Positions 1 through 11,999 of a DNA stretch of 64,000 bases are shown in pieces. The notes under the pieces were generated by a model. The model was not told where the DNA came from and searched no databases. It was given only the letters and a program-made list of their open reading frames with translations. Location: NCBI GenBank assembly GCA_904066235.2, contig CAJFCV020000001.1, forward strand, positions 12,023,291-12,087,290, given 5' to 3'. How positions within the stretch are numbered: the stretch's first letter is position 1; each line of letters opens with the position of its first letter. Source of the DNA: Bursaphelenchus xylophilus. Its lineage: Eukaryota; Nematoda; Chromadorea; Rhabditida; Aphelenchoididae. The position numbers and the translations under genes were made by a program.

Positions 1-400
1 AAATTTTTTGAAGGAAACATTGAATTCTTTCAAAAAAAATAATAATAATTTTGGGCTAGCTTGTCTGACGAATCGAAAATAAGTCGCTTCTTCCACTGGG
101 AAATTGATATAAAAAGGTTGAACTTTCAGGTTCGAAAAAGTCTCATCTAATCACCCGACTCTTCGAATTACAAAATTTCAGACTGAAGCACTAATCAACG
201 GTCATTCCAGACCACTCCCAAATTCATCGATTGCGCGCTTGAATTGCGACGCCCATATTTGTCATGAAACTTGGCGTAAATTAGGCAAAGATCAGCGAGA
301 ATATACAAGGAGTTCCTAAGTCGCGCTTTGCAGTGCCAGTCATCGAAATTTTGCAAAAAATATGACATTTATTTATGAACTTTAGTATGAGAAACGGCCG

Positions 401-775
401 CGTCCCGACTTTCCAGATCGACGACAGTTCGGGTCAACACAAAATCGATCGATATGGGGCTGATAGGGCAGCTGGATATCAAAAAAAAGATAGTATGAAG
501 TGCCTGCGAGGCCTGGCAAAGCCGTTGGATGGTCGGCGGAGACTTAGCGAAGGCTCCCCGGCGACTTGGCAAAGACTTGCAATATGTCCACTATATAAAT
601 TTTTAGCTAATTTTAGCTATTACTAACGTTAGTTTTCTTTACCCTAAGTTACTGCAACATAAGTATAAAAGACCAAGATTTGTGGCAAAAACAGAAGAAG
701 TGTAACTTTTATCCATATATCGATATTATCGTTGTGAGTAAAAATACCTCAAAATAGGTGATAAGCCATCCTAGG
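401..775 (+). repeat. Dispersed repeat family A, copy 1
   Basis: About 370 bp beginning CGTCCCGACTTTC and ending near CCTAGGACC. It shares blocks such as AAAGCCGTTGGATGGTCGGC and ACTAACGTTAGTTTTC with copies at 1985, 3217 and (reverse) 13392. No coding capacity and no recognised family. Confidence 0.75.
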
Positions 776-1984
776 ACCCAATCAATCTTATTATTTATAC
801 TAACTATGCCTTCTCCTAGCCTCCCTCATGGATGCGACAATGAACCGAGCCCATCCATAGTATCGTTGATCCGAACTATCGACTGACCCGAAAAGTCGTA
901 GCGATGAAACGGCAACCCAATTTCGACTACATTTAGAAAGCAAAGCTTCCTCAAAAAAAACCATTTTTTGAGCGCAAAATTGCCAAAGGTATAGCCAAAA
1001 AATAGGGTAATTTTTTCTCTCACCGCTCTTCGGATTTCGCGTGCCCTTTCGCCAAAGAAGATTGTTAAATAAACTGCTTCTGAAGGTCGCAACCTCATAT
1101 TTTCAGGAATTAATTAAGAAATGTGACGGTAAACGTATTCAAAATTTAAAAGAAATCTGAGCGTCGCTGTTGAGCCCTGCTTTATCCAATATTACTCTAA
1201 AATCGATTACAAAACAATGCCCTTTCCCACTAAATGACCGTCCCATTTATACTCCCCCAACAATGATATCATAAATTGTCTAAGATGATATCATAATTGC
1301 CCTCAAAAACCGCATGACAAAGCCTTCAATTCGCCGTTCAACTGGTGTTTTTCGCTTGCCGAATTGTTGTTCGTTGAACGGAAATTATGATGAACGAAAA
1401 AAATCGATCGATTGCAGCCGTAAAGGAATGGAATCCGTCAAGAGTTTTCTCAATTTCAACTCTCTCACTTTACAGTGATTGCGCTCCAACGGGGCGGGGA
1501 AGCAAGCGAAGTTAACGGCAAGGAAATTGCAGGAAAATGGGAAAACATCTGATAGACAGGAACATACCACGAGAAAATTACTTTTTGTTTACTGTAAAAG
1601 ATGTTAATTTAATTGGGAAGTGTCTGAAGCGCGATGCCCAGATTTGTTTTCTTTCGACTTTGCGCGCGCCTGTGTCAAAAAGATCGACCACTCAAGCTTG
1701 ATGCATGTCTTCGAAAAAACATCATCGTGCAAAAATATATGTATCAATAAAATTCGCAGAAATTTTAACAAAGCGGAACTTTGATAACAATCTTTGTCAA
1801 CAAGAGAATGCGCAAAGTGCGGAGAGCGCCAGAGAAAAAAAAACTTTTTTTGGCATATCTTTGCTAACTTTGCATGTAAAAAAATCGTTTGTAGAAACGT
1901 TGATTACCACCACATGTGAAACAAAGTGCCTATCTCCTAGCAGCTTGCGAAAAGATAGCAAAATTTTCCACCAAAAAATTTTTA

Positions 1985-2340
1985 CGTCCCGACTTTTCGG
2001 GTCGATGACAGTTCGGGTCAACGCAAAAATATAATAAATCGATATTGGCGTAGGATAGTGGACACCCGAAAAAAAGGCTGTATAAAGTGTTTACGAGACT
2101 TGCCAAAGCTGTTGGATGGTCGGCGGACGCTCGGCGGAGACTTGACGAAGACTTGCGATAAGTCCACTTTTTCTAATTTTAGCTGTTACTAACGTTAGTT
2201 TTCTTTACCCTGAGTTATTGCACGATATAAAAGACCAGAATTTGCGACAGAAAACAAAAACCCCGTAACTTTTTATTGAGATATTATTGATGTGAGTGCA
2301 TGTAAAACACCTCAAAATAAGCGATAAGCTATCCTAGGAC
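1985..2340 (+). repeat. Dispersed repeat family A, copy 2
   Basis: Same block order as the copy at 401: CGTCCCGACTTTTC, GGCTGTATAAAGTG, GTTGGATGGTCGGC, ACTAACGTTAGTTTTC, CACCTCAAAATA, GCTATCCTAGGACC. Confidence 0.75.
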
Positions 2341-3216
2341 CCGATGAATTATATTATTTCTACTAGCTCAGTCTTCTTCTGGCCTGACTATGGATATAAC
2401 GACAAAATCTTTTAGAAAACAAAAATTTTCTTTGCACTGTGCAATAAGCTGCTTTGAGCTGTCGCTAGCGCTTGCAATGTGCTGAAAAGCACTCTGTCTT
2501 TTGACCACATTGCAAGTGCAAAACATTAATATAGCGGCTTTACAAACGAACTGGTATTCTCTCGGCCCTGTTTCAAGCACTTCCCTAAGAGTTACAGAGT
2601 TACATTTCTCATCAAGAGCACAAAAACTACTGCTTCCATTCACCCACTTGTCCAACTAAACCCACACTCTGCACTCGGCGCCTTATAAATCATTGCGTGG
2701 GAGAGGTTCAGCGACCATCCTGCACTCCCGTTGACCCCTCACCGTTCTCTGACGTTCAGCGAGCAACAAGTTACAGTTGTTGTTTCGTTTGAGTCACGAA
2801 CTACTTGCGCAATTTTGTTATCGCAAAAGTGACGAAGAAGCGTTCGAGTCGGGAAAAACCATGACGTGACTTCCCCAATTGGGTCGACAACTGTTTACTG
2901 TGGTTTGTTTTGGAACGTTTTTTTTCGAAGTTACTGTTTAAAATTGACTTTTTTTCTTTAAATAAAAGGTCATTTTGTATAGATTTTTTGCAAGTCTTTG
3001 ATATTTTTTGTTTACAAAGATAGATTTTGTGGTCTTTGATCGGCAATAGCATTGTAAGCCATGTTTACAAGGTCTGCAAAAATTTTGTAATCTTTAATTT
3101 GATATCACGCTGGAATTTTATGAAATTTGAGCTCTGTGATGACTATTTTTGATGCTAAAAATTTATTTTGTTTTTAGGAGAAGTTGTGCTCAATAATTAG
3201 ATGTGTTTTGTACCAC

Positions 3217-3655
3217 GGCCCGACATTTTGAGTCGGCGACAGATCAACAAAAAATCGATGGATACGCGGGTAAGGCAACCCCCAGAAAAAGGCTAAAGGA
3301 GGTCTACGAGGGTTGGCAAAGCCGTTGGATGCTCGGCGAAGGCTCGGCGGAGACTTGACGAATACTTGCTATATGTGCACTTTTTCTAATTTTGGCTGTT
3401 ACTAACGTTGATTTTCTTTACCCTGAGTTATTGATAGCATATAGAGAGACTTGGCGAGGATTTGGCGATGACCTTCGGGATGACCGCTACTTTATTTTGG
3501 TTGTTTTAGCTGCTGCTAATTTTAGTTTCCTCGACCCTTAGCTTTTGCATTTAGAATAGAAACGATCAAGGTTTGCTACAGAAACAAAGATACATAGGCC
3601 TTGATTTTATTGATATAATTAAATGTAAAGCACCTCAAAATAAGCCATGAGCTAT
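3217..3655 (+). repeat. Dispersed repeat family A, copy 3
   Basis: A diverged, longer copy of the same family with GTTGGATGCTCGGCG and ACTAACGTTGATTTTC. It carries an internal partial duplication of the GACTTGGCGA.. and TTTTAGCTGCTGC segment before the CACCTCAAAATAAGC end. Confidence 0.65.
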
Positions 3656-3847
3656 CCGAAGGTCTTTATCTCTTCTTCCTTTTTTTTAGAAAAAAGATTA
3701 TCGGAGTTTACTCCACATGAACTTTATTATTTCTTCGATTTTTTTGCAAAATTTATTTATACTTTTGTTGCAAATTCTATACAAATACTACCTATATACA
3801 ACCCGTCGACATTCAATATCACTGCCTGAGAAAATACGTTGCAAATT

Positions 3848-4051
3848 TCATGGTAATTGAACGATGGGAAGTGTATCCCGGTCATCATTCCATTGGAACG
3901 CTCGTTTCGGCCGTTGAACCGAGATGGCTTGAATTCGCTGGGCTTTGTGCTGCTTTATTCGCAGCCAAATCACAACACTGAAGAAGAGTAATACGATTAA
4001 TGCGGCAAAGACCACACACACATCGCCAAGTTTGGTTGTCTGGACGTACAT
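3848..4051 (-). CDS. Small single-pass membrane protein (or last exon of one)
   Basis: A 67-aa open frame starts with an ATG placed directly after a nematode acceptor (ATTTCCAG, then ATG). That fits either a trans-spliced single-exon gene or the last exon of a longer gene. Residues about 11-30 (VCVVFAALIVLLFFSVVIWL) form one strong membrane segment. A basic tail of about 35 residues (RIKQHKAQR..) follows, suggesting an N-out, C-in topology. A possible upstream donor lies near 4905, but no open frame joins to it in phase. I do not recognise a family. It lies upstream of a truncated Harbinger-like repeat at 4155-4421, and the next coding sequence is the KATNIP 3' end at 5480. Confidence 0.4.
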   Translation of the reverse strand: MYVQTTKLGDVCVVFAALIVLLFFSVVIWLRIKQHKAQRIQAISVQRPKRAFQWNDDRDTLPIVQLP

Positions 4052-4154
4052 CTGGAAATGGAAGGATATAAATTTTCAAAAATTTGAGGGTATTTTGATA
4101 GGAGTTTACGGTTAAACCAAAAGTGGGACGCCTCTACAGTACAACTAACATTTC

Positions 4155-4421
4155 ATGCCTGTTTCTATCATAGAGGGTAATATTTTCACAAAAAATCAAT
4201 TTTTACCGCACAAAGCTCTCAAAGTTATGGCCAAAAAGTGTTTTTCTCTCTCACCGCTCTCCACGCTTAGTGTACTCTCTCGGCGGCATAAATCGTTCAA
4301 TATCTCGGCGGCGCCTGCAAAGCGCGAGCTAAAACTTTCAGGAATTGATATTTAGTCCATACCCGAAGTGTGCGCAAAATTTTGAGAAAATCTGAGCGTC
4401 GCACTTGGAGTACTTCCCTGT
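4155..4421 (+). repeat. Harbinger-like MITE fragment
   Basis: The right-hand part of the element seen complete at 8863-9310. It runs from CATGCCTGTTTCTATC through CACCGCTCTCCACGC, CTCTCGGCGGC and GAGCTAAAACTTTCAGG to CACTTGGAGTACTTCCCTG. The left terminus is missing. Confidence 0.65.
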
Positions 4422-5479
4422 AAGTTTCATCAAAATCTGAGCATTGAACTTTGAAGCACACACTCCGTAAGTTCAGGAAAACATTTGTCAAGAAAAATAA
4501 AGGATTTTTTTGGTCTGTTTTGAAGAAAAATTCCGCTCGGTTTAGCTGCTAAAAGCGCCAAAGAGCTCATGTAAGCAAAGGATGAAAAAACGAATGGTGT
4601 TTTGGCTATGGGATAAATTGGACATTAGCGGGTCAACAAAGCTTTATGTTAGAGATTTTTGGCGGTTACTTAAAAGTAACGACCAAAAAAAAGCTCTATA
4701 ATGTTCCAGTGAACAAACACAATGTAAATATTTTTCGGAAAGACAAAAAACGGAATGTCATAACCCAAAAAAATGCACAATTTTAAGTATATTTCGGGCT
4801 GAAATTTTTGGAGCTTGATGTATGGCCTATATATGCGTATGTAATATATTATACAATATTTTTTTTGAGTTTTCAACCATGTTTCAATATCATTTTGAAA
4901 AAAATTACAGTTCGAATCACTTACATTTCTGTCCGATTTTCCAAAACACAGTAGTCCGAGTTGTCAGCAAAAAAGCCTTTCTTTTCACCGCAGAATGAAG
5001 CGCCAGAACAAAGCCCCAAACTATGCGTTTTCCGTCATTTCGCGGACCTCCAAAAAGAATATTTCTTTTGCGAAAACTTGAGGAAGGAGCTGTCTATTGA
5101 GGTCGTGAACAGAGCTCAAGTCATGCGGGCGGCCGAAGACGAAGGAGAAAAGGGGGAAAAAAGGGGGTTTCGATTTTTTGCGCCATGCTTTTCGACGTCT
5201 CTTTGCATTAGCGCAAGAATGCGGGGCTCAGCGGGTGTTCGGGGTAAACGCGGATTAATTAAAAGTTATTTGAAGAACCCGACGGGACCTGCTCGGAGAT
5301 TTGAAAAATTCAAATTTTTCAAAATTTCAAATATAAAAAAAAACTATAAATAATTAATTTTCGAACCCTAGACTTTGCCTCAAGCAATTTCAGTCAAAAA
5401 CATCAAAAAATTTTTTTTAATTTAGATAACATATACTGTACTGTATTATATACAGACTGGGATAAAAATTGATTCCAAT
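4422..5479. other. No confident gene
   Basis: AT-rich spacer. A plus-strand open frame of 130 codons (4961-5353) is low in complexity toward its end, has no splice or family support, and is probably fortuitous. Confidence 0.4.
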
Positions 5480-8400
5480 TTAATAATCTTCCAATTCGCG
5501 AAGAGAAACGTCCAAAATTCCGGTGTCATTACTCGTACTGATGGGGACTTCGCCACTGTAAATTATCAAGTCGTCGGCGGAGATCTAAAAGTAAGAAAAT
5601 TAAAAAATTGCGACTAAAAATAAGATTTTTTTCAGAAAAAAATTTTTTTGATGAAGGAGTGATGACACAATTTATTTAATAAAATGGATATTTCGATCAA
5701 CGTATTTTAAAAATTTCAAAATCAATTTCCGTCATCACATCGTATCCTACCAAAAATTCTTTAAAATCCGTCACTATGACATATTTTTTTCAAGGTGATG
5801 ACAAAAATTATTGTCTTTAAGGTCTAAAAAATTTATTCAAGCCCTTACCGCGACATGTCGAACACCTCTGGTCGGGGTCTTTCGATAATTGAAGATCCGA
5901 ACACGAGAAATGTACGTCGGTATATCAAAGATGATGAAGATTCGCGCATAGCTGTTGGGCAACATTGGAGTCAACCACATGTGTTGAGGTCTGAAAATAG
6001 GGATTTTGAACTGATTATGGTCGATTTTTATATCTCTTAACTTTGTAATATGGGGATTAAATTTGCGATTTTTTGAACTTGAAAGAAGAAAATCTCGGTT
6101 AATTCTGCAAATTCTGCATAACGCTGTCTAAAATCTTCCCCGATCCATTTCAAAGCTCTTGACTTTATTTTCAACGACTTTTTTTCAATTCCAAATACTA
6201 TACTTGAGATATCAATTATTATATTTACCCCAGAATAATCGATAATTTAGCCTCATTTCTTTCCAAAAATCCAGGGGTGGCAAACGGGCCTCTTTTTCCA
6301 AATTTCAGGTCCGGGGCCCGGCCCGGCAAAATCCCAGGCCCGGCCCGGTAAAAGCCCGGTTAGGGCGCGAGCTGGAAATTTTCCTTTGATCTTACCGCCT
6401 CTGTAGTGTGCTAAAATCTGCTAAGAACTATCCTATATGTATTATATATTCTAATTTGGACCTTATATTATAACATATATGCAAAAAAGTACTATAAAGT
6501 AATAAACTATTGTAGAACTTGATATACTAAAAATACAAACCTATCCAAAAATTTTTCCGGCGCGAAAACATTGAATGCCAAACGCTTGGCATTTCGACAA
6601 AACCGGGCCGGGCCGGGCCTGAAAATGGCTCAGGCCCGCGGCCCGGCCCGGTAAAAAGCAGGCCCGGCCCGGCCCGTTTCAAAATTTGTCAGGCCCGGCC
6701 CGGTGGCCACCCCTGCAAAAATCGAATTTTTTCTTACTTTGTAGTCTCATTCACTCCATCAATAAGCTTCTCACTGGTCCTGGGGTCCCGTTCCACCGCC
6801 GGCAAGATATTTACACTTTCGGGGAAAGCGGCCAGATCTGAAGACTAAATTTAGATTCCACCTGTTCCTTACTCTGCGGCCGCAATTTGACCACATGATT
6901 TCGTCGGTTGTAGAGTTCGATTCCGTTCAGTCCGATGTAAAATTCGTCTCCCCAACTGGAGAGAAGTCGGATTTGGAAGATGACTGAAAGTGGGGGTATT
7001 ATGAAAAATATGTCATGATGACATGAATTAGAGAAAAATTTTACAAAATTCCAGGCTAAAATAAGCTGTATGAACTACAAATCCTCTAGAAAAATTTTTG
7101 AAATTTTGATTTTTTGAAAATTATAAAAAGAGGCGTCATGATGACACTATATGTAAGTCAAAAAATAAAAAAAATTTCGATGTAAATGTCATACACATGG
7201 AGTTCAAATTCATCACAAAGAAAACTTCAGCAGTTTTTCAAAAAATTGCAAAAAATTCGTCATGATGACATACCTAGATATCTAAAATTTTGAATATCTG
7301 AGATGAAAAATAATCTCAGAATTTGATAAGAGCATCATCAAAATTTTTGTCGTCTTGAATTTCGTGTTTGAATCATCAAACCTGTCGCGATGACGGATTT
7401 TTTAGAATTTTAGAGAAAAATCTCGTTTTTGGACCTCAAAGATTAAAAGATGACCTACAGGCGCTAATAGAGTTGGTATTCGGTCGACTGCTCAACGGTC
7501 TGAACAAATGACACCGATCGAACATGATGTCCTGCACATAATCGAAGAAAACATAGCCCGGCGCCTTCCTCAAGATGATCATCCCCACGATCGGCTTGCC
7601 ATTCATGTACAGCTGGATGCATTTCACCCCAGCGCACGCCAACTCTTGCGTGGCATTGTAATTCCAGACACTGATGCCGGACATTTCCACGCTCTGCTCG
7701 AAGTGGAAACTCAAACAGGGCGGGGGTTTGTTGGCGTCGAACGCGGTCAGGAACATGTCATCTGGGCGACAGGTCAGATTTCGGTTGTTCAACAGCCTCA
7801 GCGCTTGCTCCTCTTGCTCTTCGCCGGAACAGCGAACTGTGCAGTTGGCGGTGTCGAGGGGTTCGCCGTCTTTGCCCAGGAATTGGATGCCGGTGAGGCC
7901 GATTGCGTCGGGAAAACCCCAATTCCCCAATAACTCCATGTGGAACACTTAAAATATCAAATTCATCAAGTTTTTATTGGTGAGCAGTAAATTAAATTGA
8001 TTTTTTTTTACAAAAACTAGACCCCTTTCATATGAAAAAACGTATTTTTGGATAATGAAATTTTTGAAAAAAAAGTTTTTAATTGAATCTTTGGCAATTT
8101 TCGATCGTAAAATCTCGATAGTCTCGTCCAATCGTCGGCCAAAAATTTCGAATATGTCTTGAGAAAAACTAAGCTTTCTTTGTTCGAGACAAATTCCATC
8201 AAAATCTGGGGAATTTCAGCCAATAAATGGATATTTGCCTTAAGGCAAAAACCTTAGAAATTTACGAAATTTGGCATATATGAAGAATGAGGTTTTATAA
8301 AATATTTCTGAACGTTTAAGGAGTATTGTTACAAAATCCGTTGAGATATAGCAGTTTCAATTTCAAAAAATTCCAAAAAATGATTAGAAAATTTCGGAAG

Positions 8401-11400
8401 AACAACAAATACAAATTTTCCAGGTCATTTCTAAGATTCTAGGCCTCAATTTTTATTTCTATGCCAAATATATAAGCCAGGTTTTTTCTTAAATCTCGAT
8501 TTTCCCCAAAAAATTCTCGGCCACTTACTATTCCCTCGAACACAAGTGTTCCCATAGTCATCCTCAACCAACGAGCCGTTCAGATTCTCATCTTCCACAC
8601 TGTAGTCGGTACTTTCGGTGACTTCCATCTCCGTTGAAGTGCTCTCTTTCTTCTCGGAGCGATCCGAATTCCCCAATTGGGCCAGATCACTGGAGCTGGA
8701 GTGGATTGAAGTGGCGCCGGTCATTGGCCGTTGAATTGACGAGTCAGTCAAGGGAGACGAGGTTCGGATGGCTGAAAAAAAGAGATCAAATTTAGTTTAG
8801 AAATCCTAGAATATACAATAAAAAAATTCGAAATTTTTTGAACTTGAGATGCCTATATCTTACAGGGGAAGTACCCCAAGTGCGACCTCAGATTTTGATG
8901 AAACTTGGCACAAATTTAGAATAATTTTTTCTAAGATATATGCGAGAATCCTAGCTCGCGCTTTGCAGAAACAACCGAGATTTTTAGATCGAAAGTCGGC
9001 CAAAATTTAGGACTTTTTGCCGAATTTCGGCACGAAAAGTTTCATGCCTATTTCTGCCGTAAAGGATAATGTTTCTACAAAAAATCAAATTTTTCCGCAC
9101 GAAACTGCCAAAGTTATGGCCAAAAAGCGCTTTTTTCTCTGACCGTTCTCTACGTTGAGCGTGCTCTCTCGGCGGCAAAAATCGTTCAATATCTCGGCGG
9201 CGCCCGCAAAGAGCGAGCTAAAACTTTCAGGAATTGATATCTAATCTATGGCAGAAGTGTGTGCAAAATTGAAAGGAAATCTGAGCGTCGCACTTGGAGT
9301 ACTTCCCCTGTTCGCCAATTTAGCAAAAACAGGCCTGAAAATTTCTGAGTTCTCCTAGAAAAGTCTGTTTTCCTTCCATTTTAAATTTCAAGAAAACTTG
9401 GAGAAGTTTTATTTGAGATTTTGAATTTAAAATCCCTATTTCTCAATGCGTTTGAAAGGTAATGCACTTTTAGTGTCCTTAGGGACTTCTTAGAAAATTG
9501 TAGGTTTGATGTTATAAAAATTTCATTAAGATTCAAAGTTTTGCCCTTAGGGAATTTGCCAGACAGCCATGAACAAAAGTCTACTGGATAAAAAATGTTT
9601 TTACCTAAGATATTTTTTGAAGCTTTTAGACGTTTTTTCAAAATAAATCATCCACAAAAACGACAGGTTTTTAGTGATTTCTAATATACCCCAAAATTTC
9701 CTTTGATAATCAACAATTTACACGACAAAGAAGGGCAAATAACGCAAGTAATCTCCTTAGCAATTACCCCTTTTTAATCCAAAAGCTACATTTTCCTCCT
9801 CGAGGAAATTATCGGATAAATTTAAGCAATGGAGACTGGGTAGGGTAACCAAAGAAAGGAATCTTTTTTTCCAAAAATTATTAATAGCCTCACGTACCAG
9901 TGGACGTGCTCGGCCCAACGCTCAGCAAATCCATTTGACTCCCCAAAGCCGGAATATCGTCGCTGGAGTTGAGGAAGATGTCATTCTGGGCGATGGCATT
10001 TAGAATATCCTCGTTTGTCGTAAACAGAATGGTCTGAAAAGGTTGCTTTCGAAGATCTGGAGGGAAGGTGGGATAAATAAGGGGCGAGGTTTATAAAAAT
10101 GGCATTTTCAAGTATTAGCACACGCATGAAGATTAACTTTTAAAATTTTCTAATCGCGTTGTGCAGAAATGGAAAAAAATTGATAAATCAAAATGTTCCA
10201 ATCTTAATATAAAACGTATGGCAAGAATGAAGACTAGACTTTTCTAAAAATATCACTAAAATTTCAGACCGCGTTATGCAGAAAATCCCGAGTTATAAAG
10301 GTTTGAACTTCAAAAAATCCCGAAAATTTCTTTAAAGTTTTGTGAAAATAATCAGAAATGAAGAGATCTTTCTAAAAATAGCACCAAATTTCAGACCGCG
10401 TTATGCAGAAACCGCCCGCATTTTTAAAACATTTCAATTAAAAAAATATAAAAACCCTGGTTTACGGTGACTTCGTAAAATATAGATTTTTAAGCGTTTT
10501 CTAATGAATTCAGGCGGTAATTTGTTGAAACAGACAAGGGATTTCAAAAAATTTCTATTCAACTTACATCACCCATAGGTTTCCCGTCAAAATCGATGAA
10601 AGCACAATTAATTTCTCCACTAAAAATACACTCCTCGTCCAAATAAATCTTCATCCTGCGCACTCCACGCAGCGCATATACCCGGCTTTCACTGTAGTTC
10701 TGAAAATGGCAAAAAATTATATTGTACATGAGGTGAAAAACAAAAAAAAAAATGAAAAAAACTTGCCCAAATCCGAATCATAGCAATAGTAGTTGGCTCT
10801 TTCATGGTCATAGAAATGTTTACCGGTAGGGAATCCCGCTGATATCGGCACATCCACATGTCACGAGGGTCCGTGCTCAGGCAAGCACCACAATGGAGAA
10901 GATTGTTCAGGTCGCCGAAGGTTTCTGGAGCATCGGTTTCGATCTGAAATTTTTTAAATTACTAGCTAAGGTGTCCTTACTTTTTTGAGAAAAAATTATA
11001 GTGAAAAAACTAAAAATTTTTGAAAATTTTTGGTACCGCCACGAAAACATTTTGTCTTGAAAACCCATCTTTTTTAGCCAGAAATGTTGGAAATAGGTCC
11101 AGAATAAACTTACAGTCTCAACTTTGACGCGATTCCCATCTTCCTCGAAGATTTCCACGGCATTTAGCCCCATGAAACGGGGGTCATCCCATGGCCCGGC
11201 CAATGAGAGACGTAGAACCGTTCCTTTCGGTAGTTCCGGAATCGTGAAGTTGCTAAAACAAGATAATAAAACCTTTAAATTGCCTCAATTTTTATTTTAT
11301 TCCCCTAAAACACCTTTGGTTTAGCCTTAGCCAACAATTTCTCAAAAAATAACTATGACATTCGACTGGAAATCTCCAGGAAATGAGGTTTGGGATAAGG

Positions 11401-11498
11401 AAACGGCATTATCCCTTCAAAACATTGACGCATTTGGCTCTGCCCGCCCTCAGAGTTCAGTTTTGTGATATCACTTTTCGTTGGAATGCCGGCAGAAT
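5480..11498 (-). CDS. KATNIP: KATNIP (katanin-interacting protein) homologue
   Basis: KATNIP is a basal-body and ciliary protein that binds katanin and microtubules; it is mutated in Joubert syndrome in humans. Minus-strand exons, 5' to 3': 11360-11498, 11114-11252, 10767-10943, 10568-10699, 9898-10033, 8529-8771, 7459-7947, 6873-6983, 6738-6837, 5849-5990 and 5480-5584 (stop TAA 5480-5482). The joins are in phase. They yield the repeated KATNIP (DUF4457) modules: FMGLNAVEIF..IAMIRIW|NYSESR..ALRGVRRM, GD|TILFTTNEDIL, LLGNWGFPDAIGLTGIQF..VWNYN, then LLSSWGDEFYIGLNGIELY, FPESVNILP, EKLIDGVNET, HMWLTP, RIFNYRKTPTRGVRHV. The protein ends SLRELEDY. The 10767 exon uses a GC donor (TGG|GCAAGT). The 11360 exon would need a weak AT|GTCATA donor. 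The N-terminus is incomplete here; candidate upstream exons are listed separately. An acidic, Ser-rich linker fills the 8529-8771 exon. Introns hold a hAT MITE and a Harbinger-like MITE. Family call is firm; the 5' end is not. Confidence 0.9.
6272..6715. mobile_element. Non-autonomous hAT element in a KATNIP intron
   Basis: 444 bp bounded by CAGGGGTGG and CCACCCCTG, flanked by a perfect 8-bp target-site duplication CAAAAATC (6264-6271 and 6716-6723). Both termini and TSD length fit hAT transposons. The interior has no ORF and carries clusters of GGCCCGGCCC near both ends, far more GC-rich than the surrounding intron. Confidence 0.92.
8863..9310. mobile_element. Harbinger-like MITE, full length
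   Basis: 448 bp with inverted termini CAGGGGAAGTACCCCAAGTG and CACTTGGAGTACTTCCCCTG, preceded by TTA and followed by TTC. Two relatives in this window (39111-39545 and 62348-62846) have clean TTA duplications, the target preference of PIF/Harbinger elements. No ORF. It sits in the KATNIP intron between the 8529 and 9898 exons. Confidence 0.8.
10100..10430. repeat. Three near-repeats in a KATNIP intron
   Basis: The block TTTCAGACCGCGTTATGCAG occurs twice and a third diverged form (CTAATCGCGTTGTGCAG) precedes them, spaced about 110-120 bp. No coding role is evident. Confidence 0.45.
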
Positions 11499-11903
11499 CT
11501 TAAAATAGTAGTTTTGAAGAGAAATCCCCGTTTTTATAGAGACCTAATATGGAAAAGTGCTTGTATTGTTTTATGGCTTCCGAAAACCCTTGAAATCAAA
11601 AAGTAGAGGTATTTTTAGAAACTTCTGGATGTCACAGGGCAAAAAAAGTCGAATTTGTTAATTTTTTTTTCAATTTTTTGAATTGAAAAAATAAAAAATC
11701 GAAAAAAATGATTTTTTTTTTAAATTTAGAAAAAAAATCAATTTTTTAAAATTAGCTTTTTTCTTATTTTTCAATTTTTTTGTCAAGAATGTAACATTAC
11801 AACAGGCATATTTTGCCTTTCAAAAATCCAAAAACGTTTTTCAGTGCAAAAAAATCTCTGAACCCCCAACAAAATTGGTAAAAATGCAAAAAAAAAACCT
11901 TAC

Positions 11904-11968
11904 GCAAATTCCATGGAGGCACTCTTTTTTGGCCCATTTATCGCCGCATCCGAACCCTCAACTGACAT
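11904..11968 (-). CDS. Candidate 5' exon of KATNIP (phase unresolved)
   Basis: A short open stretch begins at an ATG in a good nematode context (AAAAATG, 11966-11968) and ends at a consensus donor GC|GTAAGG. Read in the ATG frame it leaves two bases, but the next confident exon (11360-11498) needs one. Either a small exon is missed between 11500 and 11900, or the coding frame is different. Confidence 0.3.
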
Positions 11969-11999
11969 TTTTAGCACGTTTCGAATTCCCGGAACACTA

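Larger units (their letters stand above)
1..3847. other. Gene-poor repeat region
   Basis: I find no convincing gene here. The stretch holds three copies of a dispersed repeat (401-775, 1985-2340, 3217-3655), degenerate pieces of a Harbinger-like repeat (about 200-330 and 820-1165), and AT-rich sequence. A minus-strand open frame at 2368-2655 has cysteines but no start methionine near its beginning. A TATA-like TTTATAAG lies upstream of it at about 2683-2690. I could not call it a gene. Confidence 0.5.

Noticed and set aside
2368..2655. Cysteine-containing 95-codon minus-strand frame
   Set aside because: No start methionine at its beginning, no splice sites in phase, no family, no second copy.
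4961..5353. 130-codon plus-strand frame
   Set aside because: Starts without context, ends in low-complexity Lys/Phe sequence, no homologous copy in the window.
7508..7933. 141-codon open frame on the plus strand
   Set aside because: It lies opposite a KATNIP exon whose conserved motifs are on the minus strand; an antisense shadow.
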